From positions 48,598,659-48,662,658 of the forward strand of contig CM040971.1 of assembly GCA_022985045.1 (NCBI GenBank): a DNA stretch of 64,000 nucleotides. The letters are read 5' to 3'. Below, one piece after another: positions 22,845-34,267 of this stretch (positions within the stretch are counted from its first letter, which is position 1; every line of letters starts with the position of its first letter). The notes beneath the pieces were generated by a model. It saw nothing but the letters and a program-made list of their open reading frames with translations. It had not been told where the DNA came from and did no database searches. Source of the DNA: Macadamia tetraphylla (taxonomy: Eukaryota; Streptophyta; Magnoliopsida; Proteales; Proteaceae). The translations under genes were made by a program, and so were the position numbers.

Positions 22845-23299
22845 ATGAGCAACCGTGTAGCCTTCTTCTTCATTGCTTCTGCTGTGGCCTTTGCTTCTTG
22901 CTACGCTGCAGGCGATGGCTCCGCTCTTGGGCACCCTAAAGGTGCCGTTCCACGCAAAATGCTGGGCCCAAAAGACGAGAACCAACCACAACAACTCACT
23001 TATGAAGGTCAGAATGGGTACTCTCCGGCCGGTGGACTTAACGGTGACGACGGTGGCTGTGGAGGTTATGAATGTGGTCAGGGAGATGGTGATGGAAAGG
23101 GCGATCATGGTAAGCATGATAATCAGGATGATCGTGACCATGATCATGTGCTTACAAGGGTGTCAACGATGATGATGATGATGAACATGGTTCTGGATAT
23201 GGACATGATCATGGTGGGGATGATGGTAAGAAGCAAGATGGAAAGCTCTATAATGAGGGACCCAAGTGCCATCGTGGTGATGATGAGAAGCATGTCTAG
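22845..23299 (+). CDS. Small secreted Gly/Asp/His-rich protein, frameshifted
   Basis: From MSNRVAFFFIASAVAFASCYA, a clear signal peptide, the frame continues with a Gly/Asp-rich stretch (GGLNGDDGGCGGYECGQGDG, then KGDHGKHD and DRDHDH). Near 23148 this frame turns into an implausible Met-rich tail that stays open to 23408. One frame over, the same DNA reads YKGVNDDDDDEHGSGYGHDH and on to KCHRGDDEKHV with a stop at 23297-23299, continuing the same composition. A single-base loss near 23145-23150 therefore explains the data: a real indel, or an assembly error. The Asp/His-rich repeats suggest metal or cation binding in the wall or apoplast, but that is inference. I do not recognise the family. 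Confidence 0.55.
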
Positions 23300-23574
23300 A
23301 CCACAGTGCATCGATTATCCTATTGAGAATAATCTTACTAATAATATGTGGGTTATACATATATGTATGGATGCCTCATGGCATGTTTCTCTGTGTATGA
23401 GCACATAACCCTGTAATTCCATATTCATGTCATATATAGCTATGCGATTTTATCATGATAAATTTGTAGGGTTGATCCAAATATCTGTCATGTGGCACAT
23501 CAAATAAAACCCAGTTTTTTTAAAGTATACCCTAAGGTTCCTTGCCTAAATGTAGAGTTTCAATTTTAAACTAA

Positions 23575-24030
23575 GGCATTGTTTGATAATATTTCTGTTG
23601 TTTCTGTTTCTAGAAACAACAAAAACGACTTTTCACATTTTCAGAAATAAAAATGGATTTTTGGTGTTTGATAAACCTGTTTCTCGCAACGTTTTTTATA
23701 AACATAAGTCCACTAAAAATCCCAATAGTATCATTAGATGCCCAAAAAGGAGAGAGGGTTTGGTTGCCTCTTTTTATGTTTAAATAGTTGAGACTTGAGA
23801 GATTTATCAGGCACAACAACGTTTTTTTCCTATCAAATTTGTTTTTAGAAACGACAAACAAGTCCTACTTGTTTCGTCAGAGTCGTTTCTAGAATTGTAA
23901 ATAGGCATAAATTTTGATTTATGTTTCTAGAAACTGGTGAAATTGAACAACTTTATTAAACGCTTTTTATATTATTTCTCCATTTCTGGGAACAAGAAAA
24001 TGCAGAAATGGAACTTTATCAAACGGTGCC
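23575..24030. mobile_element. MITE with GGCA..GTTTGATAA ends
   Basis: The left end GGCATTGTTTGATAA and right end TTATCAAACGGTGCC are inverted repeats with two mismatches. Flanks read TAA and TAG, compatible with a worn 3-bp TWA duplication of Harbinger type. The subterminal TTTCTGTTTCTAGAAAC text resembles the style of the element at 8504. It is 456 bp and non-coding. Confidence 0.65.
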
Positions 24031-24050
24031 TAGCTTTTGAAATAAAGGAA

Positions 24051-24268
24051 TTACAAGTCGGTGCATAGACATACTGGTCTGCTCAGAATGCAATGATACG
24101 TGGGCCTAATTTGATTAAATTTGTGCCTGAAAGTTGATAAGTGGTTAATCCTTAAAAGTATTACAAGTGGGTGCATGGACACATTGGTCTGGTCAGAAAT
24201 GCAATGATACATGGGCCTAATTTGATTAAATTTGTGCCTGAAAGTTGATAAGTGGTTAATCCTTAAAG
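24051..24268. repeat. Two tandem copies of a 110-bp unit
   Basis: TTACAAGT.GGTGCAT.GACA begins at 24051 and again at 24161. The whole unit, through ATGCAATGATAC.TGGGCCTAATTTGATTAAAT and GAAAGTTGATAAGTGGTTAATCC, is repeated with few differences. It is not a CRISPR: there are two copies only and no spacers. Confidence 0.9.
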
Positions 24269-24299
24269 TGTACAACTTATTCAAAGATCAATTGGCAAA

Positions 24300-25080
24300 A
24301 AATTTATAAACCATCATCATGAAAATCTTATGAGATGAACGGTTTTGGTGATTTACCGCAGGGAATAGAGGAGGAGGTCATAGGTGTTGATGCCGTAAAT
24401 TCTGACCAGCTGAAGTGTGAGTCTACTCTAGTGGTGCGATGGGACCTGGAAGAGAAGAGGTGAGCAAGGCATCGGGTTTGGCCGGTGTAAAAACCATCCG
24501 ATGCTCAAGTCAGAATGGCAACAGGTAATTTTTTATCAGTGCTAGTCTTAATCAGCAAAAAAGGACCCATGTTACCTATTTCCTTTTGTATTTATAGACG
24601 CGCAGGCTTGGTTGCCTGTTGCGTGACCCCCTTGTCACTAGAGTCCATTCGAGCCATGACTCCTTGGATTCCTATGAATATTCTTGAATCTCGAGAAGAT
24701 CTCGAGGAATACTCCTCCCTTTCGTGGGTGTCATGGGCTTTAGGAACGAAGGTTGTTCCGAGTTTGGGGGGGTGACATGACTCCTATTTGTGAGCATCAA
24801 GAGTTGTGGTGCCTGGATATGGGGACCGAATTCCCACGTTCCCTTGAATGAGTATTGTAATGGGGCCAAGGTAAACGGCTTAGCCAAGAACATCTGAAAA
24901 GCTCGACAGAAAGCAGGCCGAGGCTGGGGCTCAGCCCAGAGTAGGCCGAGGCAAGGGCTTGGCCAAAGGCAAGCTAAGGCATGGGCTAGGCCAAGTGCAG
25001 GCCGAGGCGGGAGCTCGACATAAATTAGGTCGAGGTGAGAGCTCGGCCCATGGAGGCCAGCGCCGAAGAGGTGGTCACAT
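24300..25080. mobile_element. LTR-retrotransposon-like debris with GGCCGAGGC repeats
   Basis: GC content rises here relative to the flanks. At 24905-25060 a unit of roughly 30-36 bp containing AGGCCGAGGC and GGGCTCGGCC/A is repeated about five times imperfectly. Such repeats and the CTTGTCACTAGAGTCC / GGGGCCAAGG text resemble a plant LTR or its leader. No coding domain, primer site or terminal repeat is seen, so the class is uncertain. Confidence 0.4.
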
Positions 25081-26859
25081 CTTGCCTCATTAGGTGTTTA
25101 TAGCATAAAATTGATTTTTTATTTTCGATGGAATAAAACAAAACATAAAAAGTGGAATTACAACTATAGAATGCGATAATAGTCTTATAGGATAATTACT
25201 ATATTTTCTCATACTTATCATATATTTATTTAAAGTCCTCTAGCTTGAACTTCTTTTCTAACCTCCCTTACAAACGAAGTTCAACCTTTCATTCTCCATT
25301 GGTATTTCACCATCCCCAGCCTCGTCCCATCCTCGTCCTCCCTGCCCAATCCCTTTGTGCAACTCCCACCCCACATCCTCCCATAGCCCCTCCTACAATT
25401 AGATTGGATTAAGATCGTCTCCAATGTACTAATGTGTCCAATGGGTATCCGGAGATTGGAAAAACCTGACCCATATCTCAAGTGCCTCCCAACTGTCAGA
25501 TGCTAGGTGCACGGGCTGGCCAGAGAGGATCTAGGTCCCCTGCAAGGCTGCAACTCTTCCCAGGCCTCACATCTTTGATTCTAATTGAACGGTTAAGATC
25601 AACATGTAGGTACTCAAACTAAAAGCAATAATACGGAGCCTTTAGGGCAATACCTCATCTGTCTATATAAACGCTTCTCTTCCCTAACATCATCAGAAAT
25701 GTCTTCTTCTTCTTCAAAGGTTAAGAATGAGGGAAAAATAGGGTTTTCCTTTTTAGGTTACATCGTCTCTCTATTTGTTCGTTTCCGTCTGTTTTTTTTT
25801 CCTTTGATTTCTTTAGATAAGTAGAATGATGAACAGATTGTGCAAGAGCAGCCATCCATGGATGCGATGAGCATTGCTTTCCACACGAGATTTCTGACGA
25901 ACTACTCTTCAATCCGAATCTCTTTTTTCATTTATTTTTTTTCTTTTCCTGTTATCGTTTTTGTAATCTCCAATCGACTGTGCGATGCAGCTTTCTGGAA
26001 GGATATCGCTGAGTTTTCTTTTCTTAGTTAGGGTTTAAATTTAGAAAGAGTAGCAGTTGATGGATTTGGAGGTCGATCCGATCTCTGCTATCTAAAAGCA
26101 GAAAAGCAGTTGGCGGCGGAACTCTATGGTCTCAATGGGATTGAGTTTCCTCGGTGATTAGTTCCGGCCAGAGTTTTATTTCGTCTCAAAAACGGGAATT
26201 TTCAATTTCTATGTTAAAATATTGGTTTTTTTTTTTTTCTAACGAAACCAGGAACTATTTTTTTTTTTTTTTGGTCGTTTTTTTATACTTTCTGTTCTGA
26301 AAAAACGTTGTTTTAGAACGTATCGAAAGCAACCTAAGAGCTAAATTTCAAATAAGGAATTGGAAACAGAATCGAATCGGTAAGTGCCGATTTCAATTGA
26401 TAATGCTGCATGGCTGATTTCCCTCTTGCGATATTTGATAAGATGAATTAAAATGGAGAGAAAGTAAGAGATTAGATGGGGGAGAGAGATAAACAAGGGA
26501 AAAAGATAAATAAATATTCCATCTTGGTTAATTAGGAGGTAGCTTAATACAACAGTGGCGATCTCGAAAACCATTCTTACACGGTACATAATTGATGAAG
26601 TCATGACCTCTACTCAAATAGAGAATTCAAGCCTCTATTTTCAAAACCATGGATGTAAGTAAATACATTCCCAAGAATTTTTGGAATATCATTCAACCTA
26701 TTTGTGCATGTACTTGATGCTGAATCTATGGTTGTGTTTGATAGTCATCTAAAATAATGTTTCTGGTTTTTCTTTTAGTTTTACATGAACAAGAAAATGA
26801 AATCTTCCATTTGGTATCTACGATTTGTTTTTTTATTTTTTTGAAACGAATCAGGTAAA

Positions 26860-26895
<36 letters not shown>

Positions 26896-28990
26896 TTCAA
26901 CATTTGAGTTTCTTTATAAAATGAAATTTTGACACAGAAATACAGAATGAAATCTGGACATCAAATAAGGAACACAGACAAGCACCACAAAACCTGTTCA
27001 TCTATAAATAAAAGCACCAAATTAAGCAAGAAGATTAATATATTTCAAAGATTAATTTATTGGCAATTGGAGGAGTATTTGAAAAAACTATTGATCATCG
27101 GTACACTTGTTCCATCCCACCAATGTTCCTTGAATCCCAAGTCGTTTCTCTAAAAATCAAAGTTCATTAATATAAAGCCCGGGTATTAATCACTTGGGCT
27201 TGTCTACCCAACATTCAAATAAGTAGTTACTGTGAGGGTCTTTACTTTCCCTGGCGACCTGTTTTGGTTTTGGTGTTTGCTACTCCACCACCAACCACAT
27301 TATCAAGAATAAGTAGTTACTGTGAGGGTCTTCACATTCCCTGGCGACCTTCTCCTGGTTTTGGTTTTGGTTTTGGTCTTTGCTACTCCACCACCAACCA
27401 CATTATCAAGAACAACCGAAGTCGACTTCTGGAAAAAAAAAAAAAAAAAATCGAAGTTATATTAGTGAAGTTCACATCTTTGAGTTATGATTTAAATGCT
27501 AATGCAAATGGATATGGATTTTCAGTTCTTCATGAGTTCTAAATCAGAAAAATCTGTTCCTAGTATTTAAGAAGCAGAAATTATTCCAACTTACAAGAAG
27601 AATTTAATTGATATAAAACTCCCCATATCTGACATTCAAGGAATTTGGGAATTTGTTATAATACAAATGGATGCTGTTAATAAGAAAGGTGGTAAAATGA
27701 CACTACAGTATAAGAATGTTAAGGTTTTCATATAGCATTAAGCATCTCTATGGATCAAAATTGTCAAACGAAATACGCATTACGTGGGTAAAGATTATGA
27801 CAAAATAAAAAAGGTATCACCACAAACCTACAAGGGAAAATATTGCAGAATAAAGAATTAGACTTCTTAACATAGATCACATGTTTGGAACTAGTCATTC
27901 AATAAATAGGGCAAGGACACTAAGGAATTAAAAACAACTTCTGACAAACCAGACATTTCATGCCCAACCATTTGTTTCCTTTCTAGTCTTCAAATTTTTT
28001 TTTTAATTACCATATTGGTCAGTGAATGGTACCACCAAAGATTTCTCCACCAAAACGACAAGCATCTGCACCAGTTTCTAGGAAAATCCATTTCTATCTG
28101 GAAAAACAGAAAGCTTTCTAGTTGGAAATAGAGTAACAGAATTATACCACCAGTTACAAGGTACAAGATCTCCAATTCCAGATGATCAGACACCAGATTA
28201 CCTTCTGAATAATTACGGCCCAACCATGGCTTCCAAACCAGTCATCCTTTTATCCCAAGTAGCTACAAATTAAAGGTGAACCTTTTCATTAAAACATGGA
28301 ACACAAAATCTCTATAGAAGGGCACCCCCCACCCCCCAAATGCCACCTCCACAAATCCAAAAAGATAAATTCTCACAAAATTAGACTTCCAAATCTAATT
28401 TAGAAATAGTTTGAGAATTTTCGCAAAAAGCATTACAATTGACAATTATAAAGAGTGTTCATCTTTTCTCCATGGAGACTAGACATTGAGGGCTATTTCC
28501 CCAATATGTCCGAGCTTATAATAAGCCACTGACTATGTATTACGAGCTAATGTGTCTTGTTTTCAGAAGCATGCTTTATCTCCATCCAGTCGCAGAAGCA
28601 AAGGTAGGGAATTTAACTACTTATGGATGATCTACTTTCAAATGACTTCAGGTATGGCAGTGGAAGTATAGATTGGAAGTATAGATTGGTTGCCAAGAAA
28701 GAAATCAACTAAAATATAGTAGGAAGTGTTAGCATAACATGTGTCCTTTAAAGTTTCAAACAGAGGCAGTGGGAAGCATCCTCGTTAGTTTCTCAAGCAA
28801 TACAAATAAGGTGATAAAAATTATTCCTCCAGTCAAAGAATAATGATAATGAAACAAGATCATTCTAAACTTTCCCTATAAAGATGGCAGGTTTTGTTGA
28901 TTCATCTATATTTGGCAATTTGTGCAGAAAACAACAGAATGAACAAAAGCTCCAATTTTGGACTTTGCTTTTGAGTTCACTTACATCAGT
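25081..28990. other. Gene-poor stretch between LTR debris and PanC
   Basis: It contains TATATAAA (25665-25672) followed by a short ATG frame at 25699 that soon stops; a decayed MITE-like tail at 26165-26335 (TTAGAACGTATCGAAAGCAACC); an (AT)n tract at 26868-26895; and the 90-bp tandem duplication at 27221-27410. No frame longer than about 90 codons is open and none shows a known domain. The right end presumably includes the PanC 3' UTR. Confidence 0.45.
27221..27412. repeat. Two tandem copies of a 90-bp unit
   Basis: AAGTAGTTACTGTGAGGGTC starts at 27221 and 27311. The unit continues with TTCCCTGGCGACCT, a (GGTTTT)n tract of different length in each copy, and GCTACTCCACCACCAACCAC. The copies differ mainly in the GGTTTT count. 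Confidence 0.9.
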
Positions 28991-29000
28991 ACCCGTGTGT

Positions 29001-32000
29001 TTACATGACTCTCATATCAATTTCCATGTTGTCAATCAGCCTAACTTTTCCGAACCAGGCTGCGACACAAAATACAACAGGGATTTTGATCTCTTCAACT
29101 GCTTCCAGATTTTCCTGGCCTATAATCTGCACCCAAAGAAATGAGCTCAAAATATGATAAAAGGATCAGCTACTTGGGATCCATGTCTGAAAATAGAAAG
29201 ATTCATGTGTAGGTCAAAGACTTTATTAACTTAAGGACCTCTTTTAAATATTACAGGATAGGACATTTAAAGTTAGTTATCCAAATTGAACATCCAAGAA
29301 TTTGCTTAACAGCTATCAGATGTTACTCATATATTCTACTAAATGAATTCAAGTCCTCATAATAATTGAACAAAAAAAGGTCAATCGACAATTCAACACC
29401 CTTTCCAAATATAAAGGCCAAGCGAACAAATCTAAACATCAGTATTGACTCCTCCTACCGAACAAATAAATAAATAAAGATAAAATAAAATAAAAGGGGG
29501 CCCCAATGGATCCATCTAAGAAAATTGGTCACAGCAGGAAACCAGTAGACAAGCAAGGTAGGTGCTATTCATATGGTAAAGAAATAGAAGGAAAGCAAAA
29601 GTCTCTGTGTTCATTCTGCAGATGATATCATATAAGCCATTCAAGTTACTCCATCAAGGTGCTTAAGGTCCGATCAACTCTTATTTTATGCATTCCTTGA
29701 TGTTGTGAGCCTAAAAGAATTCCCAAACCTAAAATGACAAGAAGAATCGCAGTATTGTTTCCAATTCTCCAAAGGCAAGAGGCGATTTCTTTACATGACA
29801 ATGTCATGTATCTATTGCCAGCTTTGGGCACAAAACCTTTTGGTGAACCCCCAATGAGTCCATGAATATGCAAGTTTGTTGAAGATGAGATTCACACAAT
29901 GGAGATAAAAGTTTGAATTTGGTGCCCATAAGTGACTTCTATTCCTTAAAATTTGAATTCTCTCTGTCTCGCCATTCTGAATGTGCAGTCCACAATCGCA
30001 ATAACTTGCAGGCTTATTGATCTTTACAAATGTTACCCTTCACATCTACTATGCATGTTTAATTGCTCTAGTCAATATTTAAGCCAGTCGAATTTTCTGG
30101 CAAGTGAAACCATGACTATTTATTTTCAGATCTCATTTATATACCTCAGCATAATCAACTTTACCACCAGCTTCTTGTATTGCTTGAATGACTAAGTTCT
30201 GCAACTCCCCGCAAGAAACTTGCCCATTTTGTGCAGCAATTTTAGCTCTTGACAATGACATGCTGATGGATAAGGCCTGCGCAAAGAATAAATGGATATA
30301 TATTGTTTCTGTTTTACGTAGTCCACATTGTTACGGGAATAACAAGGAGAAAATACAAGGTGCAAGTTTCCAAATGGAAGATCAAAAGTGACATCAAGTG
30401 AACCTTTTCCCTCTCTTCAGTTGAGAGATGCACATTCCGGGAGCTCATTGCAAGACCATCATCTTCACGCACTATTTCAGAACCTATCACATTTATAGGA
30501 AAATCAAGGTCTCGAACCTGAAAGAAAACCAATCAAACAATTACTCAATAACAGTGCAATAAAAGAATTGGGTCCTTGCTTTTATGTAGTTGAATGAGGA
30601 CCCCAACCTTCAAATGCACACAAATAAGAAAATAAAAATTTTCAAACAGGCTTTTTTTTTTCCCCACACGAGATACTGGTTAATTCCTTATCATTTCTGA
30701 GATCCCAAAATATAAGCTTTAAAGTAAACTGGCTATCAATATGCCAAAGGAAAACCTTAGAGTACACCAAGGATAATTGAATGTTATCACTTTCACATTC
30801 TCCTTATATCTATATACCTCAGAGGAGCCTGGGATTGCCCTTTCAAGATATATGGTGAATTGAAGCATCAAAAGGCCAGAGCTTGTACTTGAGATTACTC
30901 ATAACAGATAATAGAAAAGCACCATCTGCCCATATGATCAATTTACCATGAACACTGCCCTAATTGACTCACCAGCTGAAGGGCATTGATATTGCTCTGT
31001 CATAACTATCACAGAACTCAAAACATTTCTTATGATCTATTCAAAAACCAATCAAGAGCGATTCCTCTTTTTATCACCAAAGGCCTGGACAGATTAGATC
31101 ATAATCTGCTTGTCAGCTGACCTTACACTTCTGAGGTATTCATCACTTGTTTGAATGTTTTTCTCTGAATAACTCTTACTAATTCACCACCAATCCCAAA
31201 AGTGAAAATAAGAACATAAACAGTAAGAAAAAAAAGTTTAGAATCGAATTAACCTATAATCAAACTAATTTCTTTTCCAACCTTAAGAAGATGATCCAAA
31301 CAAATAAAAATACTATGAAAAAGTAATAACGGTTCAACAAATAAATCATCAGACATATACATAGAAATGTTAGTGCCCATTATATACCAGAGAGAACCTA
31401 TGAAATCAATACTAAGTTAACTTCCCCGCAAGCAAAGCAAACTCACCATTCGACAAATAATTCGCCACTGTTGATAATCCTTCTTGCCAAAGACAGCAAC
31501 GTCTGGCTCCACTATGTTGAACAATTTAGCCACAACAGTAGCAACCCCTCTAAAGAAAACAGGCCTGCTCTTCCCACAAAGTCCCTTCTCCAACCTCTCA
31601 ACTCTTATCCATGTCTCATGCCCGGATTGCCTCTCTTCAATGCAAGACACCACCGCTTTTTCTCTTCCATCCTCATCTTTTGCATCAAATATTTTGCTTG
31701 TATCATTCTCTCCAGATTCACTGCCATTGTTTCTGTAATCATAAAGGTCATAAGGGTGAAATACAACATCGACACCACCAGGCAACGCCATCAGCTTGTC
31801 AATATCGCCTTGAAAATCAGATGGGTATGTGGACAGATCTTCGTTTGGGGAAAATTGACCTGGATTTACATAGATTGAGACCACAAGCAGGTCGGTGTGT
31901 TTCCGAGCTTCTTTAATCAAGGAGATGTGGCCTTGGTGGAGGTATCCCATTGTAGGTACCAAACCAATGGTCTTGCCTTGAGCTCTCATGGACCTTGACC

Positions 32001-32052
32001 AATTCCTCATCAGTCCCTTCTCTGTGATGATCTCTGGATCTTTTTTCTCCAT
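29001..32052 (-). CDS. panC: Pantothenate synthetase (pantoate-beta-alanine ligase)
   Basis: Four exons (minus strand): 32052-31447, 30517-30404, 30276-30145 and 29126-29001. All are phase 0 and give 325 aa. The enzyme joins pantoate and beta-alanine with ATP, the last step of vitamin B5 synthesis; in plants it is cytosolic. Visible signatures are GLVPTMGYLHQGHISLI (nucleotide-binding HxGH), VSIYVNPGQFSPNEDL, GVATVVAKLFNIVEPDVAVF, GKKDYQQW, and the KMSKS-like DGLAMSSRN in exon 2. The C-terminus reads CVAAWFGKVRLIDNMEIDM. I chose the ATG at 32052 because the protein then begins MEKKDPEIITEKGLMRNWSR, lining up with plant enzymes. An upstream in-frame ATG at 32199 lies inside a transposon terminal repeat. 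The gene appears intact. Confidence 0.95.
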
Positions 32053-32311
32053 TTTACTGGTTAGAGATTTCGTTAAATCTCTTTCACCTTCTTCCTCTTC
32101 TTCTTTGCTATCAGGGTTGTTTGGAATCTCTGCTATTGAAGTGGGTTTTTTGTTTTTACCATAAAAACGAAAAAAAGAGAAAATTACATGATTACCCATT
32201 TATGAGTTTGTGTTTACGAAATTACCCATGTCATCTTTCCTTTAACAAATTTACACAAAGGAGAATTGGTATTACAATTCTACCCAAAACAGTAACCGCC
32301 ATACCCATGCC

Positions 32312-32515
32312 TTTTTTTTTTTTTTTTTTTTAACCAAGGTGTCCGGGCCAGCTTACGCGCACCTCGACTAATCCTTGGGGAGACTAGCACAGCAACCCAC
32401 CGCCATGATCTCCACTTAAATCGCAGATGCACAGATGGGAATCGAACCTAAGACCGTCGCCTAATCCACACAATCCCCAGTTCGCCCTAACCATCTAGGC
32501 AACCCACGGGTGGGT
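32312..32515 (-). mobile_element. tRNA-derived SINE inserted in the MULE left arm
   Basis: On the minus strand, GGTTGCCTAGATGG (A box; plus 32491-32501) is followed about 40 bp on by GGTTCGATTCC (B box; plus 32438-32448). Then comes a SINE body (CATGGCGGTGGGTTGC, CTAGTCTCCCCAAGGATTAG, GGTGCGCGTAAGCTGGCCCG) and an A tail (plus T run 32312-32331). The 13-bp CCATACCCATGCC occurs on both sides of the whole insert (32299-32311 and 32638-32650). This is not the Au family. Confidence 0.8.
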
Positions 32516-32637
32516 AAAGAAGAAATAAGAAAATACACACACACACACTCACACAATGCGTACGACAGGGTTCTAAGAAAATACACACACACACACTCAC
32601 ACAAGAGAGAAGTCACTCAAATCCTTGGGGAGACTAG
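32516..32637. repeat. Patchwork filler DNA with CA repeats
   Basis: Between the SINE head and the right-hand target copy, TAAGAAAATACACACACACACA..TCACACAA occurs twice (about 32528 and 32574). Next comes ACAAGAGAGAAGTCACTCAAAT, an inverted copy of 32894-32915, and then ATCCTTGGGGAGACTAG, copied from the SINE body (32371-32388). Confidence 0.75.
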
Positions 32638-34125
32638 CCATACCCATGCCTTCATATCTCTATAGGTTAGGCAAATACCTTCCTTCAGTAGGTTCTAAGA
32701 AGTTCCATTTTTGTTCTCACCAGTGTAAGACACGACAACGGAAACAACTAGGAGGATGATTACGACCAATATTCTCCCGAAGTCGTCACTAGAAGAATAG
32801 AGGGAGAAAACCTACAAGTCACTAAAACTGTTTACACTTTACCTCCTTTGATTACACCTCATCTGAATTATAGCCGACAAAGAAACACCATTTGAGTGAC
32901 TTCTCTCTTGTGTATGCTAAGCTCTCATCACTTGGAAAGAAAAAAGGAAAACTCCTTGTGAGATAAGACAACAAATGCATTTCTAATTTATTTTCGGGCA
33001 CCACAAAACAGAAACATATGAACAATGAACAAGACCATGGTGAGAAGCAAAATAGAGCAGAAATGGGATCACAAAGATCAAAATGAATCTCCATAGTCCT
33101 GGCCGCGGATTCAACTTTGATGGTCAATTTAGATTCCAAACATAACTCATTACGAGTATACCTAGAAAAAAGGTTCAATTTCTAGCACCATAATCTCCGA
33201 TCAAGACGATCTAAAATAGACAATTGTACTCGTGATCAACCTTATGAGCCATAGCTAGGCCTCAGATGTATTCTCCAACACACCAGATACATTACAAATT
33301 CAGAACGGAGAAAAAAAAATGCCAAACTCAAAATAGTAATTTAAAATTCTAACAAAACTGAAGAGAACTCTACTTTCTGCAGTCAGATGCGATCAACAAA
33401 TAAACCAGGTAAACCCTAAGGGAAGTTGGAGGGAAAGGGAAGGAATCAATACCCTAAAACATAGTTCAAAACAATGGGGGGAAATCGGAAGAGATTGTGA
33501 TGATATTGTCTGCAAAGATTTCGTTTGAGTATTTCATCTATGAAAGGCAGAGTTCGATTTCCAAACTCCCTTGTCAATTCTGATTTTAATCTGATTACAA
33601 TAAGAGGGAAAAAATTGGAAGACTAAAATTGAGGGAAGGGATGGTTGAGAAAACGAGTCAAAGAGGTCCATGGGTTCTTTCGAGACGGACTCAGAGGCGA
33701 CAAAGTGAAAGAAGAATGATCGAGAATGGATTAAACTGTAGCCATGGAATGTCTGAAATACTTTGTATCGGGAATCATGGCGATGTGAACATGGCTTGGA
33801 TAGAACTGTGGCGATTCAATAAAATTAGGTACCAATACGGGACATTCGGCACCGTTTTTGTATTTAGGTGCTCCGACGAAGATGAGCATTATCCGACCTA
33901 TCTGCTATGCTCACACTGGTGAGAATGAAAATCGGACATCTTAGAATTGATTGAAGGAAGGTATTTGCCTAACCTGTAGGGACACGAGGGGCATGGGTAT
34001 AGATGTTGCTATTTTGGGTAGAATTGTAATACCTATTCTCCTTTTGTGTAAATTTGTTAAAGTAAAGATGGTGTGGGTAATTTTGTAAACGCAAACCCAT
34101 AAATGGGTAATCATGTAATTTTCCC

Positions 34126-34212
34126 AAAAACAAAAGGTGGGTTTGTTTGGTTTGATTGGTTTGTTATGTTCAATGCTTCCTTGCTTTTGAAAATGATAGT
34201 GGGCAAGGGCGC

Positions 34213-34267
<55 letters not shown>

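Larger units (their letters stand above)
32177..34125. mobile_element. MULE-like element with about 180-bp terminal inverted repeats, upstream of PanC
   Basis: The left arm (32177-32311, resuming 32651-32702) and right arm (33950-34125) are inverted copies. Both include AAAATTACATGATTACCCAT at the tip, TTAACAAATTTACACAAA, GGTATTACAATTCTACCC, CATACCCATGCC and AGGTTAGGCAAATACCTTCC. Long TIRs and no transposase suggest a non-autonomous Mutator-like element. The target duplication is unclear because both flanks are A-rich. Its tip is about 125 bp from the PanC start codon, so it probably forms part of that gene's promoter or leader. The interior (32703-33949) shows no recognisable domain. Confidence 0.75.

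Noticed and set aside
24051..24268. CRISPR-like repeat
   Set aside because: Only two contiguous copies of a long unit without spacers, in a plant nuclear genome.
32053..32199. N-terminal extension of PanC from the ATG at 32199
   Set aside because: The first residues are encoded by a transposon terminal repeat and the extension is low-complexity Glu-rich. Plant PanC aligns from 32052. Kept only as a possible alternative start.
32420..32515. Possible tRNA gene (A and B boxes)
   Set aside because: It has a SINE body and A tail with target duplication and no complete cloverleaf. It is a tRNA-derived SINE head.
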